Below are positions 26,298 through 33,391 of a stretch of 35,920 bases of DNA, piece after piece (within the stretch, counting starts at the first letter, position 1; each line of letters begins with the position of its first letter). Under the pieces are notes generated by a model. The model was not told where the DNA came from. It did no database searches and worked only from the letters and a program-made list of their open reading frames with translations. This DNA comes from JAVXAN01 sp036660495 (GTDB lineage Bacteria; Bacillota_I; Bacilli_A; RF39; UBA660), in assembly GCA_036660495.1 (NCBI GenBank), contig JAVXAN010000003.1:1-35920 (forward strand). Direction: 5' to 3'. The position numbers and the translations under genes are program-made.

Positions 26298-26669
26298 TTA
26301 TTTATCACTTTCATCGTTTTGTTTAAATCCCGCTTTTGCTTTAACAAGCCTAGATCCACCAAGACCTTCGCCTTTACTTTGTAGCTCTATATTTACGCTA
26401 GTTAAATCTTTTTTATCATCTAATAAAAGTTCACTTTCTTTTTCAATAAATAAATCTTGAAACAAATCATCAATCGCATTATTAATAACAATATCCTTGT
26501 TTTTGCTTTTTTCTTTATCTAAAACAGTTTTAAAATTACTCTTAATTATTAAGATTTCACCTTTTATTCTTAATGTCATTAACGTTATTTTAATATTTGT
26601 TAAAGATCCAATTAAATTTTTTCGATTAATTTGTGATAAATCACTTCTAAGCTGAATAACGGTTTCCAT
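26298..26669 (-). CDS. Hypothetical protein, 123 aa
   Basis: I do not recognise this protein. It begins METVIQLRSDLSQINRKNLI and is rich in Lys, Asp and Ile, with no membrane helix, signal peptide or Cys. Residues about 20-50 read like alternating beta strands (IKITLMTLRIKGEILIIKS), then a charged helical region, then a Gly-rich stretch (KGEGLGGSRLVKAKAGF) and an acidic end. AAGGGG lies 4 bases before the ATG at 26669; an ATG at 26690 is less well placed. It takes the place upstream of spo0A that spoIVB has in Bacillus, but has no peptidase features. It is bounded by terminators on both sides. Confidence 0.7.
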   Translation of the reverse strand: METVIQLRSDLSQINRKNLIGSLTNIKITLMTLRIKGEILIIKSNFKTVLDKEKSKNKDIVINNAIDDLFQDLFIEKESELLLDDKKDLTSVNIELQSKGEGLGGSRLVKAKAGFKQNDESDK

Positions 26670-26723
26670 ACAACCCCTTCTTTCGTGCACTACACCATTA
26701 GAATAACATAAGTATACTCGTAA

Positions 26724-26755
26724 ACAAAAGAATAAAATGTAAAATTTTATTCTCT
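26724..26755 (-). terminator. Terminator after tpiA
   Basis: On the minus strand AGAATAAAAT (26744-26753) pairs with ATTTTATTCT (26729-26738), then Ts. Closes the pgk-to-tpiA operon. Confidence 0.75.
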
Positions 26756-26765
26756 TTACGCTAAA

Positions 26766-27476
26766 TTATACACTTTTAACGCTTTCAATAATACTTTTAA
26801 ACTCATCATAATTAGTCGATGATTTTCCAAGCATTAATCCGTCACAGCCTTTAATTATTTCTAAAGCATTATAGCAATTAACACTTCCACCATAAATAAC
26901 CTTATAATTACTTATGTTAAGTTGTTGCATAACTTTTTTTATATAAATAGTAGCATCTTCTATTTCTTTAGCACTTAATACTTCTCCACTTCCAACTGAC
27001 CACTCTGGTTCATATGCAATAATTATCTGCTGTGAGTTGCTTAATATCACGTCTTTTAAATAAGTGATTAACTGCTTTTTTAAAACCACGCTAGTTCGAT
27101 GCATCTGATTATCACATTTTGTTTCCCCAATGCATACTATCGGGGTCATACAGTTTCTTAACACTTGTTTTATCTTCATATTAACAAAGGAAGCCTGTTC
27201 ATATCCTTCTCTTTCCATATGCACACATATAACATACCTTATTCCAATTAAGCTAAGGTGATATGCTGATACTTCACCAGTATGATTTCCTTCTGTTTCT
27301 GTTGAACAGTCTTGTGCACCTAAAGAATAATTCTCAAAATTTCTTAAGTTAAGAAAATTAGGGCAAACAATTAAATCAATATTATTAAAATTTATATTCT
27401 TAATTTGTCTTTCAAAAGCAACAGATTCATCTTGTGATAAAAACATCTTATGATTTGCTATTATTATTTTCTTCAT
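26766..27476 (-). CDS. tpiA: Triosephosphate isomerase, divergent
   Basis: A 236-aa TIM-barrel enzyme of glycolysis. Catalytic Lys 10 (ANHKMF), His 86 and Glu 156 (AYEPEW) are all present, as is YGGSVN (195-200). Several motifs are unusual: the His motif reads VHMERE where nearly all TIMs have GHSERR, loop 6 reads PEWSVGSGE instead of PVWAIGTGK, and the last phosphate loop reads LGKSS instead of VGGAS. It is shorter than the usual 250 residues. It overlaps the glycosyltransferase gene by 29 bases, with GGGAG inside that gene as ribosome site. No second tpiA is in the window. Confidence 0.88.
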   Translation of the reverse strand: MKKIIIANHKMFLSQDESVAFERQIKNINFNNIDLIVCPNFLNLRNFENYSLGAQDCSTETEGNHTGEVSAYHLSLIGIRYVICVHMEREGYEQASFVNMKIKQVLRNCMTPIVCIGETKCDNQMHRTSVVLKKQLITYLKDVILSNSQQIIIAYEPEWSVGSGEVLSAKEIEDATIYIKKVMQQLNISNYKVIYGGSVNCYNALEIIKGCDGLMLGKSSTNYDEFKSIIESVKSV

Positions 27477-28704
27477 CTTCTATCTCCCTTTTTCCTAACA
27501 CTCTTTTTATATTATGAGCAAAAGAATGAAAGACGTTAGTATCTTTGTTTAAAACTTTTTTATAAACTTCTAAAACCCGCTCAGCATATATTTGTGAACT
27601 ATAGCAATTAGCTGTAATTCTAGCTTGTTTTGCAATTTTTTTTCTAAATTCTGCATCTTTAGATAGTTTAATCAATAACGTTTGGTACTCCTCCTCTGTT
27701 TCAAAAAACAATCCGTCTTGCTCATTTGTTATTACAAGTTCAAAACTTTCATCTTTTATCGCAACAACCGGTTTAGTTGCCGCCATAGCTTCAATTACCG
27801 TTAAACCTTGCGTTTCAGTAGTAGATGAGGTTACAAAAACATCTGCTAATTGATAATACTTTGGTACATCATCCCAGGCTACTTTGCCTGTAAAAACAAC
27901 ACTTTTATTTAGCTTTTTAATATTTACTAATTCAATTAAATCTTTCATCCCTGGCCCGTCTCCTACAATTATCATTTTAGCTTTAGGAACCTTTTTTATT
28001 ATTTCAGATAAATTATTAATTAAAAACTCAATATTTTTTTCTTTAGCAATTCTTCCAACATATAAAATGGTAAAATCATTTTTTTGAATATTTAACTCTG
28101 TTTTTAATTCTATCATTTCTTTTTTATCAATATTTTCCTTATAAAACCTAGTAACATCTATTCCAGTTGGAATAATATGAACATCTCTTTTAACTTTGTA
28201 TTTTTCTTTAAATAAATCATAAGTTTTCTTGGTTGGAACAATCAATTCTTGTACGGTTTTATCACATAAAAACAAAGTTAAATATTCAACTAGTTTTTTA
28301 GATGCACCAGAAAAATACCCCTTAGTTATATAATATACATATTCTTCATACATTGTGTGATAAGTATGAACTAAAGGGATGTTATATTGCTTTGCTATTA
28401 GCCTTGCAAACGTACCAATACTAAATTCTGTATGAGTATGAATAACATCTAAATTCCAACTTTTAATAATTGACGTAGCCTTTATTGGATATAAACCTGA
28501 TAGTCTAAAATCCATTATTCCAATTGGTACTCCCGGTATTCGTAAAATGTTTTCCTCTTCTTTATACGAGAATTCTTCACTGTTTACTGTTACAACATAA
28601 ACTTTATGACCTAGCTTTTCCAAGCCTTGTTTTAACATTAAAACACTAGTTGAAACTCCATTTATATATGGTGGATATGTATCTGTAAATAATCCTATTC
28701 TCAT
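27448..28704 (-). CDS. GT4 glycosyltransferase, probable diacylglycerol glucosyltransferase
   Basis: A 418-aa GT-B enzyme, glycosyltransferase family 4. N-terminal domain: MRIGLFTDTYPPYINGVSTSV, then VIHTHTEFSIGTFAR and HTYHTMYEEYVYYI. The C-terminal domain has YVGRIAKEKN, the nucleotide-sugar site and the EX7E motif in TETQGLTVIEAMA. The HTYHTMYEEYV block and the overall layout resemble the glucosyl-diacylglycerol synthases of Acholeplasma and Gram-positive bacteria, so a membrane glycolipid product is likely but inferred. It follows an LPG-synthase-type membrane protein by one base and precedes tpiA in one operon. Confidence 0.85.
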   Translation of the reverse strand: MRIGLFTDTYPPYINGVSTSVLMLKQGLEKLGHKVYVVTVNSEEFSYKEEENILRIPGVPIGIMDFRLSGLYPIKATSIIKSWNLDVIHTHTEFSIGTFARLIAKQYNIPLVHTYHTMYEEYVYYITKGYFSGASKKLVEYLTLFLCDKTVQELIVPTKKTYDLFKEKYKVKRDVHIIPTGIDVTRFYKENIDKKEMIELKTELNIQKNDFTILYVGRIAKEKNIEFLINNLSEIIKKVPKAKMIIVGDGPGMKDLIELVNIKKLNKSVVFTGKVAWDDVPKYYQLADVFVTSSTTETQGLTVIEAMAATKPVVAIKDESFELVITNEQDGLFFETEEEYQTLLIKLSKDAEFRKKIAKQARITANCYSSQIYAERVLEVYKKVLNKDTNVFHSFAHNIKRVLGKREIEDEENNNSKS

Positions 28705-28705
28705 G

Positions 28706-29707
28706 TTATTCCTTCTTTCCTTTATAAAATATTAAAAGTAATCCACCAATTATTAATCCTAATAAATACGTTACAAATCTCCATAACAACATTCCACTAG
28801 ATAATAATGCTCCTGAAACAAAACATCCAAAGAATTGTAAAAAGCCGTATTCTATTCCACCAGTTGCTCCAGGAATTGGAATAAAATTCCCTATTAGCAT
28901 AACAAACGATGTTGCTACTAACGTTTCTACTAAATTAACCGATGAAGTTCCTAAACTTATAAATATAATCATTGGGATACTATATAATAACGTTAAAGAA
29001 ATAAGTTGATACATAGTCCCCTTAATAAGCTTGTTTTTATTGCTTTGCAATTGCTTTCCTGTTTTATAAAAACCTTCAATACTATCTTTAATTGATTCTT
29101 TAGTTGTTTTTAATTTTTTTATTATTATAAATTTATATGCAAAATCAATTATTTTATTAAAAATCGTTATTCCTGTTTTTTTCGAAGTCATAAAAATGAT
29201 TAAAATTAATAGAACAATTATGTTTATAACAAAACCTATAAATATTAAACTTCCAACAAGACCGCTTGATGATATTAAATTATATTTTACATTAATTATA
29301 ATTGAAATTATTCCCATTATTATAAGAGCGAACTGAAAAGCAATAAAATCCTTTATCATAGCATTAGTTGAATCAACAATTCTTAGTCCATCCTTTTTTA
29401 ATAAATATATTTGGAATGGTTGTCCGCCTGTTTGAAAAGGGGTAATTCCATTTAAAAATTGAGCTATAATGGTTAAATTAAAAGCTTTTTTTATTGAATA
29501 GTCATTATTATACTCTCTAATAAAAGTGTTTAACGACATTGATTTAAATAATAATGATAATATTAAGGCAACTATCGATATTAAAAATATTAGTGGGTTC
29601 GTACTCAAAATTTTATCGCAGATAATTTGAAAGTTATCTTTAAGCGTTAAATATAGTACTAAAGCAATTGTTATTGCTAAAACAATGATATTCCTTTTAT
29701 TTTTCAT
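28706..29707 (-). CDS. Lysylphosphatidylglycerol-synthase-type transmembrane protein (UPF0104/YbhN family)
   Basis: A 333-aa membrane protein with about eight hydrophobic helices. Family features are FLNGITPFQTGGQPFQIYLLKK-like text near residue 90, seen as GITPFQTGGQPFQIY, and IPIPGATGGIEYGF in the C-terminal part. This matches the membrane (flippase-like) half of MprF/AglD2 without the aminoacyl-transfer domain. Such proteins are often encoded beside GT4 lipid glycosyltransferases and may move glycolipids across the membrane. The ribosome site (GGGTG) is weak, 8 bases after the pgk stop. Confidence 0.85.
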   Translation of the reverse strand: MKNKRNIIVLAITIALVLYLTLKDNFQIICDKILSTNPLIFLISIVALILSLLFKSMSLNTFIREYNNDYSIKKAFNLTIIAQFLNGITPFQTGGQPFQIYLLKKDGLRIVDSTNAMIKDFIAFQFALIIMGIISIIINVKYNLISSSGLVGSLIFIGFVINIIVLLILIIFMTSKKTGITIFNKIIDFAYKFIIIKKLKTTKESIKDSIEGFYKTGKQLQSNKNKLIKGTMYQLISLTLLYSIPMIIFISLGTSSVNLVETLVATSFVMLIGNFIPIPGATGGIEYGFLQFFGCFVSGALLSSGMLLWRFVTYLLGLIIGGLLLIFYKGKKE

Positions 29708-29715
29708 ACAACACC

Positions 29716-30900
29716 CTATTTATTATTTATTACCGCTATTGCTGGTAACGTTCTACCTTCTATATATTCTAAAGATGCTCCACCACCAGTTGATATGTGA
29801 AAAAACTTATCTTTATAGCCAAACTTTATTACTGCTCCTGCTAAGTCTCCTCCACCAATTATTACTTTAGCTTTGCTTTTATATAACATACTGCATAATT
29901 CTTTAGTTCCACGTTCAAAATTTTTAAATTCGCATACTCCTACTGGTCCGTTCCAAAAAACTAGTTTTGAATTTTTAATATATGATTCAAATAATTTAAT
30001 CGTGTTATTACCAATATCTAAAATCATTGAATTATTTGGTACTTCCTCAACTAAACAGTACTTAGCTTCTTCCTTATTATTAAAACTTGATGAAACTAAA
30101 GCATCTACTGGTAACACTATCTTCTTTGGATATTTTTTTAGCAAGTTTTGACAATATGAGATACTTGATATATCACACACAGAATTTTTAATATCATAGT
30201 CTTTAGCAGCTAAAAACGTGTTAGCAATTCCTCCTGCTACTAATAAATAATCAACTTTATTTATTAAATTATCAATAACCTTTATTTTATCAGAAACTTT
30301 TGAACCACCCATTATTACTACGTATGGATGCATCTTAACCTTTAAAACCTCATTAAGAGCTTCCATTTCTTTTTCAACAAGAAATCCAATTCCAGATGGA
30401 ATGTTGCTAGCAATGCCTACGTTCGACGCATGGCTACGGTGTGCCGTGCCAAAAGCATCATTAATAAAAACGTCTCCTAAACTAGCCCAATATTTACCCA
30501 ACTGTTGATCATTACCACTTTCTTTATTTCCATCAACATCCTCAAATCTAGTGTTTTCAATTAAAATAATTTCACCCGGTTCTAATAAACGAATGTTTTC
30601 TTCGAGAACCGTTCCACGTGTATCATTAATAAACTTAACTGGTTTTTCTAATAACTTGCTTAGTCTATCAGCAACAACTAATAATGAACCGTTTTTTTTA
30701 TCATCATTACATTTTATCTTACCTAAGTGTGATAATAAAATTATCTTTGCTTTTTTACTAACAGCATATCTAATTGTTGGCAAACTTTCTATTATACGGT
30801 TATCATCAGTTATTTTACCATTAGACATTGGTAAGTTAAAATCACATCTAATAATAATAACTTTATTTTTTATATCAAAATCTCTAATTGTCTTTTTCAT
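29716..30900 (-). CDS. pgk: Phosphoglycerate kinase
   Basis: A 394-aa glycolytic enzyme making ATP from 1,3-bisphosphoglycerate. Visible are RCDFNLPM (usually RVDFNVP), LLSHLGK, NDAFGTAHRSHAS, VVIMGGSKVSDKI, FWNGPVGVCEF and the C-terminal STGGGASLEYI. AGGAGG lies 6 bases before the ATG at 30900; the ATG at 30903 is too close to it and a start at 30936 would skip it. It is the first gene of a unit that continues into lipid glycosylation genes and tpiA. Confidence 0.97.
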   Translation of the reverse strand: MKKTIRDFDIKNKVIIIRCDFNLPMSNGKITDDNRIIESLPTIRYAVSKKAKIILLSHLGKIKCNDDKKNGSLLVVADRLSKLLEKPVKFINDTRGTVLEENIRLLEPGEIILIENTRFEDVDGNKESGNDQQLGKYWASLGDVFINDAFGTAHRSHASNVGIASNIPSGIGFLVEKEMEALNEVLKVKMHPYVVIMGGSKVSDKIKVIDNLINKVDYLLVAGGIANTFLAAKDYDIKNSVCDISSISYCQNLLKKYPKKIVLPVDALVSSSFNNKEEAKYCLVEEVPNNSMILDIGNNTIKLFESYIKNSKLVFWNGPVGVCEFKNFERGTKELCSMLYKSKAKVIIGGGDLAGAVIKFGYKDKFFHISTGGGASLEYIEGRTLPAIAVINNK

Positions 30901-30918
30901 CATTAGCCTCCTTTTATT

Positions 30919-30924
30919 ATTATA
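30919..30924 (-). promoter_or_regulatory. -10 element of the pgk operon
   Basis: TATAAT (within TGTTATAAT) on the minus strand just before AAAGGAGG. No good -35; the region upstream is the terminator of the previous gene. Confidence 0.45.
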
Positions 30925-30935
30925 ACATGATATCA

Positions 30936-30964
30936 AAAATAGGAAAACATAATTTCCTATTTTA
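30936..30964 (-). terminator. Terminator of the BIG2 surface-protein gene, overlapping its stop codon
   Basis: On the minus strand AAATAGGAAA pairs with TTTCCTATTT and is followed by Ts. The TAG stop codon (30957-30959) lies in the upstream arm. Confidence 0.8.
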
Positions 30965-32240
30965 CATTAACAACTATCGTTGCCGTTTTACCGTCCGCAG
31001 CTGAAGCGGTAATCACCGCTTTACCCCTTGCCCTTGCTGTAATAGTACCATTTGATACTGATGCCACTGCTTCGTTTGAACTACCCCATGATATTGATTT
31101 GTTAGTGGCATTTGATGGGGTTATCGATGCAAATATAACTTTTGTATTACCAACTTCAAGCTCAACTGAATTAGGGGTTAAAGTGAATCCAGTTACTGGT
31201 ATATAGGTTGATTTTACTATTACCGTTCTTCTAGCACTAGTTTGATTTTGCCATGCATCTTTGACAGTATAAGTAACATAATAAGTTCCAGCTACTGCAG
31301 TGTTTACTGAACTATTAACTGACACACTTGAATTTATATTTTTACCCGTTACGTCAGTAGCTGAAAATCCTCCATCAAAATAAGATTGACCAACATTTAA
31401 AATCGTAGGATTATCTCCTAAAATTGTTATCCTTGGTGGGGTTGTTACTTTAGTTGTTGTAGTTACCGTTATTTTTCTTGTTGTAGTTCTAGTTGGTTGA
31501 TTAGTCCTTGTTGTTATTGGTCTATTAGTTATACCAGTTGTTGTAACAATAACTGGTATAGTAGTTACACCAGGAAGAACTATTACCTTTCTTTTTACCC
31601 TGGCTTTATTACCTGCTTTATCAGAAACTCGATATACGATTTCATACATTCCAGAAGTTAAAGTGTCAACTTTTCCTTCCGTAATTATTTTTGACGTTAT
31701 ATTTCCATCCTTGTTATCAATTGCAACAGCACCCTGATCTTTATATTCTGAGGCAAAAGCTACGTTCATTTCTGTTAACCCGTTAATAGTAATAACTGGG
31801 GCAACCTTATCTTTTGCCGACGTAACTTTATGAGTAGTTACTTTATTATCATTACTAATATAACCTGGGGTTTTATAATTTTTTCCACAATTTAAATATG
31901 CAGTATAATTTTCCTTTTCTAACTTTTGGGCAATAACGTATCCAGCGCAAATTTTGGTTACTTTACTTTCAACAATACCTCCACCATTTTTTTCTAATAA
32001 TGACGATAACTTAATGGTAACTTGTTCTGTAGTTAAAGTTATGTTGTTTTGAGATAAATATATATAACTTTCTTCAACCATTCTGTTTTCAAGATTTTTA
32101 AAATCAGCTGCCGTGTATTTTGGCTTGCTATTTTGTACGCTTTTAATAATAATCATTATAATAACAATTAATATTAAAACAACTAAAATGGTAAGGATAA
32201 GCATACCTCTAGTTATTTGAAACTTTTTCTTTTCTTCCAT
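30957..32240 (-). CDS. Membrane-anchored surface protein with DUF5011 and BIG2 domains
   Basis: A 427-aa protein. One N-terminal membrane helix (about 13-32) follows a basic tail and has no prepilin or lipobox motif, so the rest should face outwards. Residues 45-127 form a small domain ending in CAGYV ... YLNCGKNYKTPGY (Cys 98, Cys 118), like the prepilin C-terminus at 7341-7430. Then come a DUF5011 Ig-like domain (about 146-222), a Thr-rich linker of about 50 residues, a second DUF5011-like domain (to about 345) and a C-terminal BIG2 domain (ITPSNATNKSISWGSSNEAVASVSNG). There is no LPXTG motif. The ATG at 32240 has GGGGTGAT before it; the GTG at 32249 lies in that ribosome site. Confidence 0.88.
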   Translation of the reverse strand: MEEKKKFQITRGMLILTILVVLILIVIIMIIIKSVQNSKPKYTAADFKNLENRMVEESYIYLSQNNITLTTEQVTIKLSSLLEKNGGGIVESKVTKICAGYVIAQKLEKENYTAYLNCGKNYKTPGYISNDNKVTTHKVTSAKDKVAPVITINGLTEMNVAFASEYKDQGAVAIDNKDGNITSKIITEGKVDTLTSGMYEIVYRVSDKAGNKARVKRKVIVLPGVTTIPVIVTTTGITNRPITTRTNQPTRTTTRKITVTTTTKVTTPPRITILGDNPTILNVGQSYFDGGFSATDVTGKNINSSVSVNSSVNTAVAGTYYVTYTVKDAWQNQTSARRTVIVKSTYIPVTGFTLTPNSVELEVGNTKVIFASITPSNATNKSISWGSSNEAVASVSNGTITARARGKAVITASAADGKTATIVVNVK

Positions 32241-32267
32241 TTTTATCACCCCAAATTTTACATTTAT

Positions 32268-32273
32268 ATTATA
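32268..32273 (-). promoter_or_regulatory. -10 element of the BIG2 surface-protein gene
   Basis: TATAAT on the minus strand; a weak TTTAAA sits 17 bases upstream (32291-32296). Confidence 0.5.
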
Positions 32274-32300
32274 ACATATTTTAATAATATTTTAAAATAT

Positions 32301-32325
32301 AAAAACAGCGCTAATTTTAGCGCTG
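32301..32325 (-). terminator. Terminator after gap
   Basis: On the minus strand CAGCGCTAA pairs with TTAGCGCTG and is followed by five Ts: the strongest hairpin in the window, 8 bases past the gap stop. Confidence 0.9.
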
Positions 32326-32332
32326 AAATATT

Positions 32333-33343
32333 CTACTTCAAATTTGAAAAATATTTAGCTGTTCTTACCATTTGAGCACTATACCCCATTTCGTTATCGT
32401 ACCATGCTATTATTTTAACAAGCTGCTTACCATTAACTTCTATAACATTAGTAGAAAGTCCGTCTACTAGTGCACCAAGGGTTGATCCGATTATATCACT
32501 TGAAACAATCGGATCTTCAGTATACGCAATTGTCTCTGAAACATTTTCCTTAAACATATTATTAATATCTGACTTTGATACTTTTTTCTTTAGTTCAATA
32601 ACTAGGTCAATTACAGATCCCGTAGTAACTGGAACCCTCATTGCATTACCCTCTAACTTTCCTTTTAACTCAGGAATAACCAGCCCAATAGCACTTGCTG
32701 CTCCTGTTGTAGCTGGAACAATGTTTGCTGATGCTGCTCTTCCTCTTCTTGAAAGATAACCCTTTTTATGCGCTACATCTAAAGTTGACTGATCATTTGT
32801 ATAAGCATGGATAGTTGTCATGTAACCTTTTTCAACGCCAAAGTTTTTACATAGTAAATCCATAACTGGAGCCAAACAATTAGTTGTACAACTTGCAGCA
32901 CTAATTACTTTTTCTTCACCGGTTAAAACGTTATTATTAACATTATACACAATTGTTTTTAAGTCTCCTTGTGCTGGAGCTGAAATTATTACTTTTTTAG
33001 CACCAGCTTTGACATGTGCTTCTGCTTTTTCTAAAGAAGTAAAAAAACCAGTACATTCAAAAACAATATCTATTTTTTCGCTTTTCCAAGGTAAGTTTAT
33101 TGGGTCTAATTCCGAGTAAATTCTTATTTTTCGGCCACCAATAATAATATTTTCATCATCACTTGATATTTCATCTTTTCTATACACACGATGACTTGTA
33201 TCATACTTTAACAAATAAGCTAATTGATCAGCATTAGTTAAATCATTTATTGCAATAACTTCAAAATTTGGATCTTCCTCCATAATTCTAAAAACCAATC
33301 TTCCTATTCTCCCAAAGCCATTAATTGCTACTCTTATTGCCAT
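32333..33343 (-). CDS. gap: Glyceraldehyde-3-phosphate dehydrogenase
   Basis: A 336-aa NAD-linked glycolytic enzyme. Rossmann motif NGFGRIGR (8-15), Asp 34 after beta 2 (INDLT) favouring NAD, and the catalytic Cys 152 in SAASCTTNCLAP; WYDNEMGYSAQ closes the C-terminus. The ATG at 33343 has AGGAG 8 bases before it and gives the family N-terminus MAIRVAINGFG; the in-frame ATG at 33391 would add 16 unrelated residues. Its own promoter overlaps the stop of the kinase gene upstream. Confidence 0.98.
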   Translation of the reverse strand: MAIRVAINGFGRIGRLVFRIMEEDPNFEVIAINDLTNADQLAYLLKYDTSHRVYRKDEISSDDENIIIGGRKIRIYSELDPINLPWKSEKIDIVFECTGFFTSLEKAEAHVKAGAKKVIISAPAQGDLKTIVYNVNNNVLTGEEKVISAASCTTNCLAPVMDLLCKNFGVEKGYMTTIHAYTNDQSTLDVAHKKGYLSRRGRAASANIVPATTGAASAIGLVIPELKGKLEGNAMRVPVTTGSVIDLVIELKKKVSKSDINNMFKENVSETIAYTEDPIVSSDIIGSTLGALVDGLSTNVIEVNGKQLVKIIAWYDNEMGYSAQMVRTAKYFSNLK

Positions 33344-33362
33344 GTTATCATCTCCTATTTTT

Positions 33363-33391
33363 ATTTTATCATTTATGTGTTTTATAAACAA
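33363..33391 (-). promoter_or_regulatory. Promoter of gap
   Basis: TTGTTT (33386-33391), 17-base spacer, TAAAAT (33363-33368) on the minus strand. It lies in the 48-base gap after the kinase gene. Confidence 0.6.

Noticed and set aside
31440..31560. CRISPR-like repetition
   Set aside because: The short gttgtag-type repeats encode the Thr-rich linker; there are no regular repeat-spacer units.
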